Source of the DNA: Massilia aquatica | Lineage (GTDB): Bacteria > Pseudomonadota > Gammaproteobacteria > Burkholderiales > Burkholderiaceae_D | NCBI RefSeq assembly: GCF_011682045.1 | Contig: NZ_VVIW01000023.1 | Coordinates: 38,662 to 102,661, forward strand | Direction: 5' to 3' | DNA length: 64,000 nt | Part shown: positions 1-9,786 of the stretch, piece after piece | How the letters are laid out: every line of letters starts with the position of its first letter | Numbering within the stretch: the stretch's first letter is position 1 | Notes under the pieces: generated by a model | The model's database searches: none | Seen by the model: the letters and a program-made list of their open reading frames with translations, nothing else | Told to the model about the DNA's origin: nothing | Translations under genes and position numbers: made by a program

Positions 1-833
1 TGACCAACAGCAAGTGCAGCTTCTGGCACTTCCGCTTCGACGCCAATTCCGACATGAAAATGGAGGCGCTGACCACCTACATGGCGCCCAACAAGGACAT
101 CAAGAGCGTCTACATCATCGGCCAGAACTATGCCTTCGGCCAGGCCGTCAGCCGTTCGGCCAAGGAATACCTGAAGCGCAAGCGGCCGGACATCAAGATC
201 GCCGGCGACGACCTGCACCCGATCGCCCAGGTCAAGGATTTTTCGCCCTACATCGCCAAGATCAAGGCTTCCGGCGCCGATACCGTCATCACCGGCAACT
301 GGGGCGCCGACCTGGCCCTCTTGATCCGCGCCGCCAAGGATGCCGACCTCAAGGCCAATTTCTATACCTATTACGGCGTGACCACGGGCGTACCGACCGC
401 CATGGGCGCGGCCGGCGCCGACCGCGTCAAGATCGTCGGCAACTGGATGGTCAACAACGACAAATTCGCCGGCAAAGAGATCGTCGAAGCGTTCAAGAAG
501 AAGTACAACGACGATTACTACGCCGCCCAGACCCACAGCGCCATCGGCATGCTGTCCCAGGCGATCAAGGCCGCCAAGACCACCGACCCGGTCAAAGTGG
601 CGTTCGCCATGGAAGGCGCCAAGTTCAACAGCGTCAACGGCGAAGTCATGATGAACAAGGTCGACCACCAGTTGCAGCAGCCGCTCTACATCGGCACCTG
701 GACCAAGACCAACGGCAAGGACATCAAGTACGATCAGGAAAATACCGGCTACGGCTGGAGAATGGACAAGAAGATCGACGCCTACCTGGCGAACCAGCCG
801 ACTTCCTGCCAGATGAAGCGGCCGGGCGCATAA
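1..833 (+). CDS. ABC transporter substrate-binding protein (branched-chain amino acid type), 5'-truncated by window
   Basis: Periplasmic ligand-binding component that delivers its substrate to the permease encoded just downstream. The reading frame is open from base 3 with no start, so the signal peptide and first lobe lie outside the window; about 276 C-terminal residues are visible. The fold looks like the Peripla_BP_6/LivJ family: a strand-helix alternation around 'YIIGQNYAFGQ' and 'TVITGNWGADL', and a C-terminal lobe ending in a Cys-containing tail. The livH-livM-livG-livF order behind it supports the assignment. The true ligand cannot be read from sequence; relatives carry amino acids, amides, urea or aromatic acids. 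Confidence 0.88.
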   Translation, partial: TNSKCSFWHFRFDANSDMKMEALTTYMAPNKDIKSVYIIGQNYAFGQAVSRSAKEYLKRKRPDIKIAGDDLHPIAQVKDFSPYIAKIKASGADTVITGNWGADLALLIRAAKDADLKANFYTYYGVTTGVPTAMGAAGADRVKIVGNWMVNNDKFAGKEIVEAFKKKYNDDYYAAQTHSAIGMLSQAIKAAKTTDPVKVAFAMEGAKFNSVNGEVMMNKVDHQLQQPLYIGTWTKTNGKDIKYDQENTGYGWRMDKKIDAYLANQPTSCQMKRPGA

Positions 834-1001
834 CGCTGCCATGGCTGCGGGACATGCCGCCTGGCCACAAGCCGGCGCTGCTGTCCCGGTAAGACTGCAG
901 GGTGGACGGGCCTGGCGCCGGGAGTTGCGGCGCGCGTGTCCACCACCTTCGCGTTTTCGACCACGGTGGAGCACGCACGTCCACCCAACCTGATCACACC
1001 T

Positions 1002-1946
1002 ATGGAATTTACCCTGTTCACTCTGCTGAACGGGATCAGTTACGGACTGCTGCTGTTCATGCTCTCGTCCGGACTGACCCTCATCTTCAGCATGATGGGC
1101 GTGCTCAACTTTGCGCACGCCAGTTTCTACATGCTCGGCGCCTACATCGCCTACACCATCAGCAGCGTGCTCGGATTCTGGCCGGCGCTGGTCCTCGCGC
1201 CCGTCGCGGTCGGCCTGATCGGGGCGCTGGTCGAGCGCTACGGCCTGCGTCCGCTACACAAATTCGGCCACATCCCCGAACTGCTGTTCACCTTCGGCCT
1301 GTCCTTCCTGGTGGTAGAACTGGTCCAGCTGATCTGGGGCAGGGCGGCGGTGCCGTATCCGATCCCCAAGGAACTCGACGGTCCGCTGTTCACCCTGTTT
1401 TCGACCAGTTTTCCGATGTACCGCGGTTTCATGATGCTGGTCGCGCTATCGATGCTGGCCGGTATTTACCTGGTGCTCACGCGTACCCGGGTCGGACTGG
1501 TGATCCAGGCGGCGCTCAGCCATCCGGATGCGGTCGAGGCGCTCGGCCATAACGTGCCGCGCATCTTCATGTGGGTGTTCGGCGGCGGCTGCGCACTGGC
1601 CGGGCTGGCGGGCGTGATCGGCGGCAACGCCTTCGTGACTGAACCGGGCATGGCGGCCACGGTCGGCAGCATCATCTTCGTGGTGGTCGTGGTCGGCGGC
1701 ATGGGTTCGCTCGCCGGCGCCTTTTATGCCTCGATCCTGATCGGCGTGCTGCAAACCTTCGCGGTGGCGCTCGACTATTCGCTGATGAGCGTGTTCAACG
1801 GCCTCGGCGCCAATATCACCATGGAAACGCCCGGCTACGAGGTGCTCAAACTCACCATCTCGCAAAGCGCGGCCATCCTGCCGTTCCTGCTGCTGGTGCT
1901 GATCCTGATTTTCCGCCCGAAAGGCTTGATGGGGACGCGCGAATGA
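1002..1946 (+). CDS. livH: Branched-chain amino acid ABC transporter permease LivH-type
   Basis: Inner-membrane permease subunit of the Liv transporter, 314 residues, with about eight hydrophobic helices. I chose ATG 1002 ('MEFTLFTLLNGISYG') because the family begins with this helix; a GTG 66 bases upstream would add a polar leader unlike the family. The conserved segment 'GLTLIFSMMGVLNFAHA' near residue 25 and the EAA-like loop with 'PDAVEALGHN' are typical. The stop overlaps the next start by four bases (ATGA), so translation is probably coupled. The 168-base gap from the binding-protein gene has no evident ORF and may carry a processing or attenuation site, as is usual after a highly expressed binding protein. 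Confidence 0.93.
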   Translation: MEFTLFTLLNGISYGLLLFMLSSGLTLIFSMMGVLNFAHASFYMLGAYIAYTISSVLGFWPALVLAPVAVGLIGALVERYGLRPLHKFGHIPELLFTFGLSFLVVELVQLIWGRAAVPYPIPKELDGPLFTLFSTSFPMYRGFMMLVALSMLAGIYLVLTRTRVGLVIQAALSHPDAVEALGHNVPRIFMWVFGGGCALAGLAGVIGGNAFVTEPGMAATVGSIIFVVVVVGGMGSLAGAFYASILIGVLQTFAVALDYSLMSVFNGLGANITMETPGYEVLKLTISQSAAILPFLLLVLILIFRPKGLMGTRE

Positions 1947-3220
1947 GGCTCACTTACACTCCAATGAACCTGGCCCGCTACCTCGTGTGGGGCGGCTTTG
2001 CGCTGATCCTGCTGCTCGCTCCGCTCATTTTCAGCAAAGGCTCGGCGCTGTCGATCCTGTCGCAGATCGGCACGGTCATGATTTTCGGCCTGTCCTACAA
2101 CATGCTGCTCGGGCAAGGCGGCATGCTGTCGTTCGGCCACGCCGTCTATTCCGGCCTGGGCGCCTTCTTTGCCATCCATGCCATGAACAGCAGCGGCCTC
2201 GGCGCGGCTGTGCCGACCTCGCTCATTCCGCTGGTGGGCGGCGTGGCCGGCATGGGCTTCGGCGTGCTGTTCGGCTACGTGACGACCAAAAAATCCGGCA
2301 CCACGTTTGCCATGATCACGCTCGGCCTGGTCGAACTGGTGTTTGCCTGCTCGCTGATGTTCCCTGGCTTTTTTGGCGGCGAAGGCGGCATCACCACCAA
2401 CCGCGTGCGCGGCCAGGCCTTCATGGGCGTCACCTACGGGCCGCAGGTGCAGGTGTATTACCTGATCGCCGTCTGGCTGTTCATCAGTACCGTTGCCATG
2501 TTCGCCTTCACGCAAACGCCGCTCGGGCGTATGGCCAATGCCGTGCGCGACAATCCGGAACGGGTCGAATTCATCGGCTACGACACGCAGTCGGTGCGCT
2601 ACCTGACCCTGATCCTGTCCGCCTTCTTCGCCGGCATTTCGGGCGGGCTGTCGGCGATCAACTTCGAGATCGTCAGCGCCGAGAACGTCAGCGCGATCCG
2701 CTCGGGCAGCATCTTGCTGTTCGTGTTCATCGGCGGGATTGGCTTCTTCTTCGGTCCCTTGCTCGGCACCATCGTCGGGGTGTTCTTTTCGGTGATGCTG
2801 TCGGACTTCACGCCGGCCTGGCAGCTGTATCTGGGCCTGTTCTTCATCTTGCTGGTGCGCTATGCGCCGGCGGGGCTGTCGAGCCTGATTTTGCTGCTGC
2901 TGCGGGTGGCCGGAGCGCGCAAGTTCGGGCGCATCGGCAAGCCCTTGCTGGCGGTCAGCGCCTGCGCGCTGGTCGGACTGGTGGGCTTGGTGATGGGCAT
3001 CGAGATGTTGTATCACCTGACCCTGGACGCCGCCAACGGCAGCGTCATGACCCGTTTCGGGCATGAAATCGACACCAAATCGGCCGCGCCGTGGCTGGTG
3101 GCCGGCGCGTTCCTGCTGGCGGGCATTGTTGGCTACCGGCGCTTCCAGCCGGGATATTACGCAGTCTGGAGTGATGTGAATGCAGAAATCGTGGCCCAAC
3201 AGCGCGGAGGTGTCGCATGA
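1943..3220 (+). CDS. livM: Branched-chain amino acid ABC transporter permease LivM-type with C-terminal extension
   Basis: Second membrane subunit, 425 residues. The permease core with 'SYNMLLGQGGMLSFGHA' near residue 50 and 'VRDNPERVEFIGYD' near residue 200 matches LivM. Beyond the usual end of the family (about residue 310) it continues with two additional hydrophobic segments near residues 330-350 and 380-400, so it is longer than E. coli-type LivM cores. Start ATG 1943 overlaps the livH stop; a second ATG at 1964 (MNLARY) is an alternative. Its stop overlaps the livG start by four bases. Confidence 0.92.
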   Translation: MRLTYTPMNLARYLVWGGFALILLLAPLIFSKGSALSILSQIGTVMIFGLSYNMLLGQGGMLSFGHAVYSGLGAFFAIHAMNSSGLGAAVPTSLIPLVGGVAGMGFGVLFGYVTTKKSGTTFAMITLGLVELVFACSLMFPGFFGGEGGITTNRVRGQAFMGVTYGPQVQVYYLIAVWLFISTVAMFAFTQTPLGRMANAVRDNPERVEFIGYDTQSVRYLTLILSAFFAGISGGLSAINFEIVSAENVSAIRSGSILLFVFIGGIGFFFGPLLGTIVGVFFSVMLSDFTPAWQLYLGLFFILLVRYAPAGLSSLILLLLRVAGARKFGRIGKPLLAVSACALVGLVGLVMGIEMLYHLTLDAANGSVMTRFGHEIDTKSAAPWLVAGAFLLAGIVGYRRFQPGYYAVWSDVNAEIVAQQRGGVA

Positions 3221-3981
3221 CGACCGCCGCACTTGAATTGAAAGATGTGCGCAAGAGTTTTGGCCGTTCCGAAATCATCCGGGGCGCCAGCCTGACCGTG
3301 CACAAAGGCGAGCGCTGCGCCGTGATCGGGCCGAACGGGGCGGGTAAATCGACCCTGTTCAACCTGGTGTCGGGGCGCTTCAATATTACCTCGGGCGATA
3401 TTTGCCTCAATGGGAACAGTATCAGCGGCTTGCGGCCGTTTGAAATCAACCGCCTGGGATTATCGCGCAGCTTCCAGATCAGTAATCTGTTCGACAAGCT
3501 GTCGGTATACGAAAACCTGCGCTGCGCGGTACTGTGGTCGCTCGGTTACAAATACGCGTTCTGGCAGCGTTTGAACGGCTTGCGCGACGCCCACGAGCGC
3601 GCCGAAGAAGTATTGGAGCAGATCGGCATGCAGCGCCAGCGCAAGGTGCTGGCCGGGGTGCTGACCTATGCCGAACAGCGCGCACTGGAAATCGGCATCA
3701 CCATTGCCGGTGGGGCCGATGTGATTTTGCTCGACGAGCCCACCGCCGGCATGAGCCGGTCCGAGTCGGATGCGGCGGTCGAATTGATCCGCAAGGTCAC
3801 GGTGGGCAAATCGCTGGTAATGGTGGAGCACGATATGAGCGTGGTATTCGGGCTGGCCGATAAAATCGCGGTGCTGGTGTATGGCGAGGTCATCGCCTGC
3901 GATACGCCGGCCAATATCCGCTCGAATGCGGCGGTGCAGGCGGCCTACCTGGGCAACGACGCCAGCGAGGAAGCCGCATGA
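3217..3981 (+). CDS. livG: Branched-chain amino acid ABC transporter ATP-binding protein LivG-type
   Basis: Cytoplasmic ATPase of the Liv transporter, 254 residues. Walker A 'GPNGAGKST' lies at residues 38-46; the Walker B region reads 'VILLDEPTAGM', followed by the H-loop 'VEHDMSVV'. The signature motif is degenerate ('LTYAEQ' in place of LSYGEQ), which is common in LivG. Translation is coupled to livM upstream (ATGA) and livF downstream (ATGA). Confidence 0.93.
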   Translation: MTTAALELKDVRKSFGRSEIIRGASLTVHKGERCAVIGPNGAGKSTLFNLVSGRFNITSGDICLNGNSISGLRPFEINRLGLSRSFQISNLFDKLSVYENLRCAVLWSLGYKYAFWQRLNGLRDAHERAEEVLEQIGMQRQRKVLAGVLTYAEQRALEIGITIAGGADVILLDEPTAGMSRSESDAAVELIRKVTVGKSLVMVEHDMSVVFGLADKIAVLVYGEVIACDTPANIRSNAAVQAAYLGNDASEEAA

Positions 3982-4682
3982 GCGCCATTCTGGAGATTAA
4001 AGACCTGCACGCGTTTTATGGCAAGGGACATATCCTGCACGGGGTCGATCTGCAGATCGGCAAGGGCGAGATTGTATCTCTGCTGGGGCGCAATGGGGTG
4101 GGGCGTTCGACCCTGGTCAAGGCGGTGATGGGGCAGGTGAATGCGACCGGTTCGGTGCTGTTCAAGGGCGAGGAAGTGCTGGGCTTGAAGGCGTTCCAGA
4201 TCGCGCATAAGGGGTTGGCGTATGTACCGGAGAATCGCGATATTTTTCCCACCTTGACGGTGGAGCAGAATCTGATCCTGGGGCAGAAAAAGACCGGGGT
4301 GGCGGGGCGCTGGTCGCTCGACGACATGTACAAGATGTTTCCGCGCTTGCTGGAACGGCGTACCGTGGCGGCCGGGTTTTTATCGGGCGGGGAACAGCAG
4401 ATGCTGACCCTGTGCAGGAGTCTGATGGGCGACCCGGACCTGATCATGATCGATGAGCCGACCGAGGGCCTGGCGCCGAAGATCGTGGCGCTGGTGGCGG
4501 AGTATTTATTGGCGCTGAAAGAGAAGGGGATTTCGGTGCTGCTGGTGGAGCAGAAACTGGCTATTGCGCTGGAGATTTCGCAGCGGGTATATGTGATGGG
4601 GCATGGGGCGATTGTGTTCGAGGGCACGCCGCAGGAGTTGAAGGCGGATGCGGCGGTACGCAAGGAGTGGTTGGAGGTGTAG
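3978..4682 (+). CDS. livF: Branched-chain amino acid ABC transporter ATP-binding protein LivF-type
   Basis: Second ATPase of the transporter, 234 residues. Signature motif LSGGEQ at residues 135-140, Walker B 'LIMIDEPTEG' ending near residue 163, H-loop replaced by 'LLVEQKL', as is normal in LivF. The P-loop reads GRNGVGRST (37-45), so the invariant Walker A lysine is arginine at position 43. Related LivF proteins of Burkholderiales are known to carry this variant, and the partner LivG keeps a canonical P-loop, so the transporter is probably active. Last gene of the operon; a strong hairpin follows. Confidence 0.92.
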   Translation: MSAILEIKDLHAFYGKGHILHGVDLQIGKGEIVSLLGRNGVGRSTLVKAVMGQVNATGSVLFKGEEVLGLKAFQIAHKGLAYVPENRDIFPTLTVEQNLILGQKKTGVAGRWSLDDMYKMFPRLLERRTVAAGFLSGGEQQMLTLCRSLMGDPDLIMIDEPTEGLAPKIVALVAEYLLALKEKGISVLLVEQKLAIALEISQRVYVMGHGAIVFEGTPQELKADAAVRKEWLEV

Positions 4683-4702
4683 GCAATTGGATGGCGGATC
4701 TA

Positions 4703-4744
4703 GCGTGCTATGGGTTCCCGCGCAGGCGGGAATCCATAGCACGC
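4703..4744. repeat. REP-like hairpin, probable terminator of the liv operon
   Basis: Perfect 11-bp arms (4703-4713 and 4734-4744) enclose an inner stem ttcccgc/gcgggaa (4715-4721, 4726-4732) with a four-base loop; only the 4714/4733 pair is not Watson-Crick. The core 'ttcccgcgcaggcgggaa' is the widespread betaproteobacterial REP-type palindrome. There is no T-run, so termination would be by structure or by RNA-end protection. Confidence 0.7.
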
Positions 4745-4797
4745 CCCCATCATCGGGATCGTCACATCTTACCCGTCATCCGTATCACAAAAAATAA

Positions 4798-4810
4798 TAC
4801 GACCGTTCTA
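4798..4810 (+). promoter_or_regulatory. Putative operator upstream of the hydratase/dehydrogenase gene
   Basis: The 13-mer tacgaccgttcta lies 50 bases before the start codon in an AT-rich promoter region. It matches 11 of 13 bases of aacgaccgtacta at 22986-22998, in front of the thiolase operon. Around it an imperfect dyad (AATA..AC.GT..TATT) is visible. A TetR-type regulator of fatty-acid degradation is the likely reader, but none is identified here. Confidence 0.4.
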
Positions 4811-4859
4811 TTATGATGTATAGTCGAAGACTGCAAAACCCACTAACAAAGGAAGAGAC

Positions 4860-6947
<2,088 letters not shown>

Positions 6948-6965
6948 TTGGTTGTCATCCCTGTG

Positions 6966-7002
6966 AAAAAGGCAGCCCTGGTCTTCCGGCGCTGCCTTTT
7001 TT
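6966..7002. terminator. Bidirectional intrinsic terminator
   Basis: Stem aaaaaggcagc (6966-6976) pairs with gctgcctttttt (6991-7002). A runs on one side and T runs on the other make it usable from both strands, between the convergent hydratase/dehydrogenase and lipoprotein genes. Confidence 0.85.
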
Positions 7003-7009
7003 ATTGGCC

Positions 7010-7468
7010 TTATTCGTCCGCGCTCCAATACAATGAAGGCAATGAAGGCGCGTTTTTCTTGGCAAGCTTTCTGACTATTCTCTTGACTTGCGCAAAGCCG
7101 TACCGATCCATTCTGACTTGAGTCGCCCCCATGATCACGCCGCCGTCGTCGTCAATATAGATGATGTCGGAATCCGGAACGGTGATGGTGACTCTGACGC
7201 CCAAATCCAAAAATGGCCCCGGCTTGGCCTTTTTGATCAATTTCAGTATTTCCAGATATTTTCTATCCTGAACGCTGAGTTCCCCGACATATGCGCAAGA
7301 ACGAGGGAAATTCGATATTTTCATCCCAGTCGATGTTGCGACATCAAACGGGACATGACAAAACACGGCAGTACGCTTGTCCACCGGCAGATTGTCGTCT
7401 TTGATTCCGCAAGATGTGAAACAAAAACAAATCAGAACCGCAGAAATCAATGTCGTCATTTTGTTCAT
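7010..7468 (-). CDS. Hypothetical lipoprotein
   Basis: A 152-residue protein with an N-terminal hydrophobic signal and a lipobox-like 'FTSC' with Cys near residue 16, so it is probably a lipid-anchored exported protein. I chose ATG 7468 because the signal peptide begins there; an in-frame ATG 36 bases upstream would add a polar leader before the signal. The mature part contains several acidic patches ('DIIYIDDDGG') and a basic C-terminus. I do not recognise the family. It is convergent with the upstream gene and shares its terminator. Confidence 0.65.
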   Translation of the reverse strand: MNKMTTLISAVLICFCFTSCGIKDDNLPVDKRTAVFCHVPFDVATSTGMKISNFPRSCAYVGELSVQDRKYLEILKLIKKAKPGPFLDLGVRVTITVPDSDIIYIDDDGGVIMGATQVRMDRYGFAQVKRIVRKLAKKNAPSLPSLYWSADE

Positions 7469-7586
7469 ACATTGCCCATGATGGCTCCCGAGTTGACTCA
7501 TCATCCGATTGTGCTTCGCACAGCATGGCTGGTCAATCCCTTTGCCGTAATCCGGGACGATACAAATACTTGCGTTTCTTCAGATC

Positions 7587-7602
7587 GTCCATTATATTGG
7601 AC
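7587..7602. promoter_or_regulatory. Palindrome at the promoter/start of the Xre-cupin regulator
   Basis: GTCCA (7587-7591) and TGGAC (7598-7602) flank TTATAT, with only one mismatched pair in 16 bp. The palindrome overlaps a plausible -10 (tatatt, 7594-7599; -35 ttgcgt at 7570-7575, 18-bp spacer) and lies two bases before ATG 7605. This fits an autoregulatory operator. Confidence 0.45.
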
Positions 7603-7604
7603 TT

Positions 7605-8177
7605 ATGGATACATTAGAAGACGGCATGAGTACCGCGCTGGCCCACAGGGTCCGCCTGGAGCGCGACGCGCGCGGCTGGTCGCTGGCGGAGCTGGCAAGC
7701 AAGTCCGGCGTGGCCAAGGCCACCATCAGCAAGATCGAGCGCGGGGAAACCAGCCCGACGGCAGTGATTCTGGTGCGGCTTGCCAACGCCTTCGGCCTGA
7801 CCCTGGCCGGCCTGTTGCTGCGCGCCGAGGGCCATGACGATGCCAGCCGCCTCATCCGGGAGGCGCAGCAAGCGGTGTGGCGCGATCCGGATAGCGCTTA
7901 CCTGCGCAGGCAAATTTTTGCGCGCCCCGACCACCCGGTCGAAATCGTTCAGATCGACATGCCGCCCGGCCAGCGCGTCGTACTGCCGGCCTCGTCGTAC
8001 GCAAATATCCGCCAGGCGATCTGGGTCCAGGCGGGGCCGTTGAGCGTGCTCGAAGGCGGAGAGCAGCATCTGCTGGAAAGCGGCGACTGCCTTGGCTTCG
8101 GGCCCCCATCCGAGGTGACAATCGCCAACAACGGGATGGACACCTGCCGTTACCTGGTCGTTCTTTCAAGGAGCTGA
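7605..8177 (+). CDS. Xre-family transcriptional regulator with cupin sensor domain
   Basis: A 190-residue cytoplasmic DNA-binding protein. The N-terminal helix-turn-helix (about residues 14-66, 'GWSLAELASKSGVAKATISKIERGE') is followed by a cupin-like domain (about 110-185), the layout of small-metabolite-responsive regulators such as PuuR or SutR. ATG 7605 lies almost on the inferred transcription start, so either the mRNA is leaderless or ATG 7626 (MSTALAH) is used. The stop is four bases from the acetyltransferase start, and the Shine-Dalgarno of that gene (aaggag) sits in this gene's last codons. They form an operon. Confidence 0.87.
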   Translation: MDTLEDGMSTALAHRVRLERDARGWSLAELASKSGVAKATISKIERGETSPTAVILVRLANAFGLTLAGLLLRAEGHDDASRLIREAQQAVWRDPDSAYLRRQIFARPDHPVEIVQIDMPPGQRVVLPASSYANIRQAIWVQAGPLSVLEGGEQHLLESGDCLGFGPPSEVTIANNGMDTCRYLVVLSRS

Positions 8178-8181
8178 GCGC

Positions 8182-8712
8182 ATGAGCAAGATCCACATCC
8201 ATCCGCTGGCCGCCACCCCGGCCCTGATCGAGACGCTGGCCGGACTGCTGTCCGAGGTCGTTGCGCAGGGCGGCTCGGTCGGCTTCATGCACCCGCTGGC
8301 CGACCCGGAAGCCCGGTCCTTCTGGGAACGCGCGCTGCAAGCGGCAGCGGATGGCCAGCGCATCGTGTTCGGCGCCTTCGACGATGATCAACTGGTGGCG
8401 ACGGTGAGCCTGCTGCTCGACTGCCCGCCCAACCAGCCGCACCGCGCCGAGATCGCCAAGATGATGACTGTGCCGCGCTGCCGTGGACGCGGCATCGCGG
8501 CGGCCCTGCTGCGGACGGCCGAAGCCGCTGCGATGGAGCGCGGCAAGACCCTGCTGGTGCTCGACACCGCCAGCGAGGGCGGCGCGGCCGGGCTCTACGA
8601 AAAACACGGCTTTACCCTGACCGGGGAAATCCCCGACTTCGCACTCAAGCCCCATGGAGGACTGACGGGAACGTTGTTGTACTGGAAGAGGATTGGAATG
8701 CAGCACGCCTGA
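8182..8712 (+). CDS. GNAT family N-acetyltransferase
   Basis: A 176-residue acetyl-CoA-dependent acyltransferase. The acetyl-CoA-binding loop is seen in 'PRCRGRGIAAALL' near residue 100 and the beta-bulge region in 'LYEKHGFTLTGEIPDF' near the C-terminus. The substrate is unknown. Co-transcription with the Xre-cupin regulator suggests it modifies the small molecule sensed by that regulator, as in other regulator/acetyltransferase pairs; this is inference. Confidence 0.85.
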   Translation: MSKIHIHPLAATPALIETLAGLLSEVVAQGGSVGFMHPLADPEARSFWERALQAAADGQRIVFGAFDDDQLVATVSLLLDCPPNQPHRAEIAKMMTVPRCRGRGIAAALLRTAEAAAMERGKTLLVLDTASEGGAAGLYEKHGFTLTGEIPDFALKPHGGLTGTLLYWKRIGMQHA

Positions 8713-8932
8713 CAACATCTCGCGGGCTTCGGGTCGAGAGCTGCCGACGTGGTCTGCCCAAATTCTCCTTCGAGTACAATCGGCAGAGATCGGCCACAAG
8801 CATCAGTCCTACGAATTGAATCCGCAGCCAGAAACCGACGGTCGAGTAGGGGCTCCAATCAAATTGTGAATAGCGCTGCGACCCCTGAAATGACGACGAA
8901 TGCTGCCCAAAACCACCTTGTGAGCAACATCT

Positions 8933-9178
8933 ATGAAGACCGACTTTTCAACGATCGACACGTTGATTCTTGAAGCGCTCGCGAAACGCCCATTGTATCT
9001 GCGTGAAATATTGGCAGTGGTTGCTGTCCGTGATGAAGCGCTGCGCCTCAATCGACGTCGGGCCGGGGCATCGCCAGCTGAGAGCGCCGACATGACGTTA
9101 AATGAGCGGTTGCAAGCATTGCGGCGAAGCGGCAGAGTTACCTATGACCCAGCGACGAGCCGCTGGGAGGGCCGCTAA
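8933..9178 (+). CDS. Small hypothetical protein
   Basis: An 81-residue, basic, helix-rich protein. The pattern of an early hydrophobic helix ('TLILEALAKRPLYLREILAVV'-like), Arg-rich middle and a final 'GRVTYDPATSRWEGR' resembles the wing of a winged-helix domain, but I cannot assign a family. There is no strong Shine-Dalgarno before ATG 8933. The preceding 220 bases (8713-8932) hold no convincing gene. Confidence 0.45.
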   Translation: MKTDFSTIDTLILEALAKRPLYLREILAVVAVRDEALRLNRRRAGASPAESADMTLNERLQALRRSGRVTYDPATSRWEGR

Positions 9179-9231
9179 AGTGCATCAGGCCTCCCTTTCG
9201 CTTGCCTGCTCGTTTATCTGTTTTGCGGTCC

Positions 9232-9666
9232 TCAAGCTGCGCACGGCACCGCCACGGCATTGATGGGAAACAGGCGGTCGTAGGCGATGTTGAAAAGGAA
9301 TCCGTAGACCAGGTAGAAGGTCACGATCGCCAGATCCATCAAGAAAGCTGCCCACAGGCCAATTCCCAGGTACCAGGCGATCATCGGGATCAGCATGATC
9401 ACCAGTCCCGCCTCGAACAGGAAGGTGTGGGCGACCCGGATGGCCATGGTTTTATGCACGCTGCCGCGCAGGCGCAGCAGGGCGCGGTCGAATCCCATGT
9501 TGAATACAAAATTCCAGAGCGTGGCAATGGTCGCCGAGGCAACGCCGATCACGCCCATGTGCGCAATCGGCTGGTCGAACACGAGTGCCGATCCGGGAAT
9601 GAAGATGGCCAGGGCCACGGCCTCGAAGAGAAGCGCGTGTCTGACGCGATCGCGGAATGTGCGCAT
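9232..9666 (-). CDS. PACE family efflux transporter
   Basis: A 144-residue inner-membrane protein with four predicted helices arranged as two tandem BTP (bacterial transmembrane pair) units. The first begins 'RDRVRHALLFEA' (acidic residue in helix 1), the second 'IRVAHTFLFEAGL', the repeat that defines the proteobacterial antimicrobial compound efflux family. Known members (AceI) export chlorhexidine and short-chain diamines by proton antiport. A good Shine-Dalgarno (aaagga) precedes ATG 9666. It is divergent from a LysR-type regulator, the same arrangement as aceI/aceR. Confidence 0.85.
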   Translation of the reverse strand: MRTFRDRVRHALLFEAVALAIFIPGSALVFDQPIAHMGVIGVASATIATLWNFVFNMGFDRALLRLRGSVHKTMAIRVAHTFLFEAGLVIMLIPMIAWYLGIGLWAAFLMDLAIVTFYLVYGFLFNIAYDRLFPINAVAVPCAA

Positions 9667-9724
9667 GTAAATCCTTTGTTTGTCGTTACGGACGTCGTCC
9701 GACTACCCGGTTGACGTTTCGGCA

Positions 9725-9749
9725 GCATGATCGCATACTCGATAAATGC
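9725..9749. promoter_or_regulatory. Interrupted palindrome between PACE gene and LysR gene
   Basis: GCAT-n-ATCG (9725-9733) mirrors CGAT-nn-ATGC (9740-9749) around catact. It lies in the 120-bp divergent promoter region, where a LysR regulator would be expected to bind. Confidence 0.4.
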
Positions 9750-9786
9750 ACACATAGAGGTAAAATCGCGCCATCATGCTCCAAAT

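Noticed and set aside
936..1001. GTG 936 as start of livH
   Set aside because: It would add 22 residues unlike LivH before the family's first helix.
1835..3232. 465-codon minus-strand open frame opposite livM
   Set aside because: His/Glu/Arg-rich antisense translation inside a coupled liv operon.
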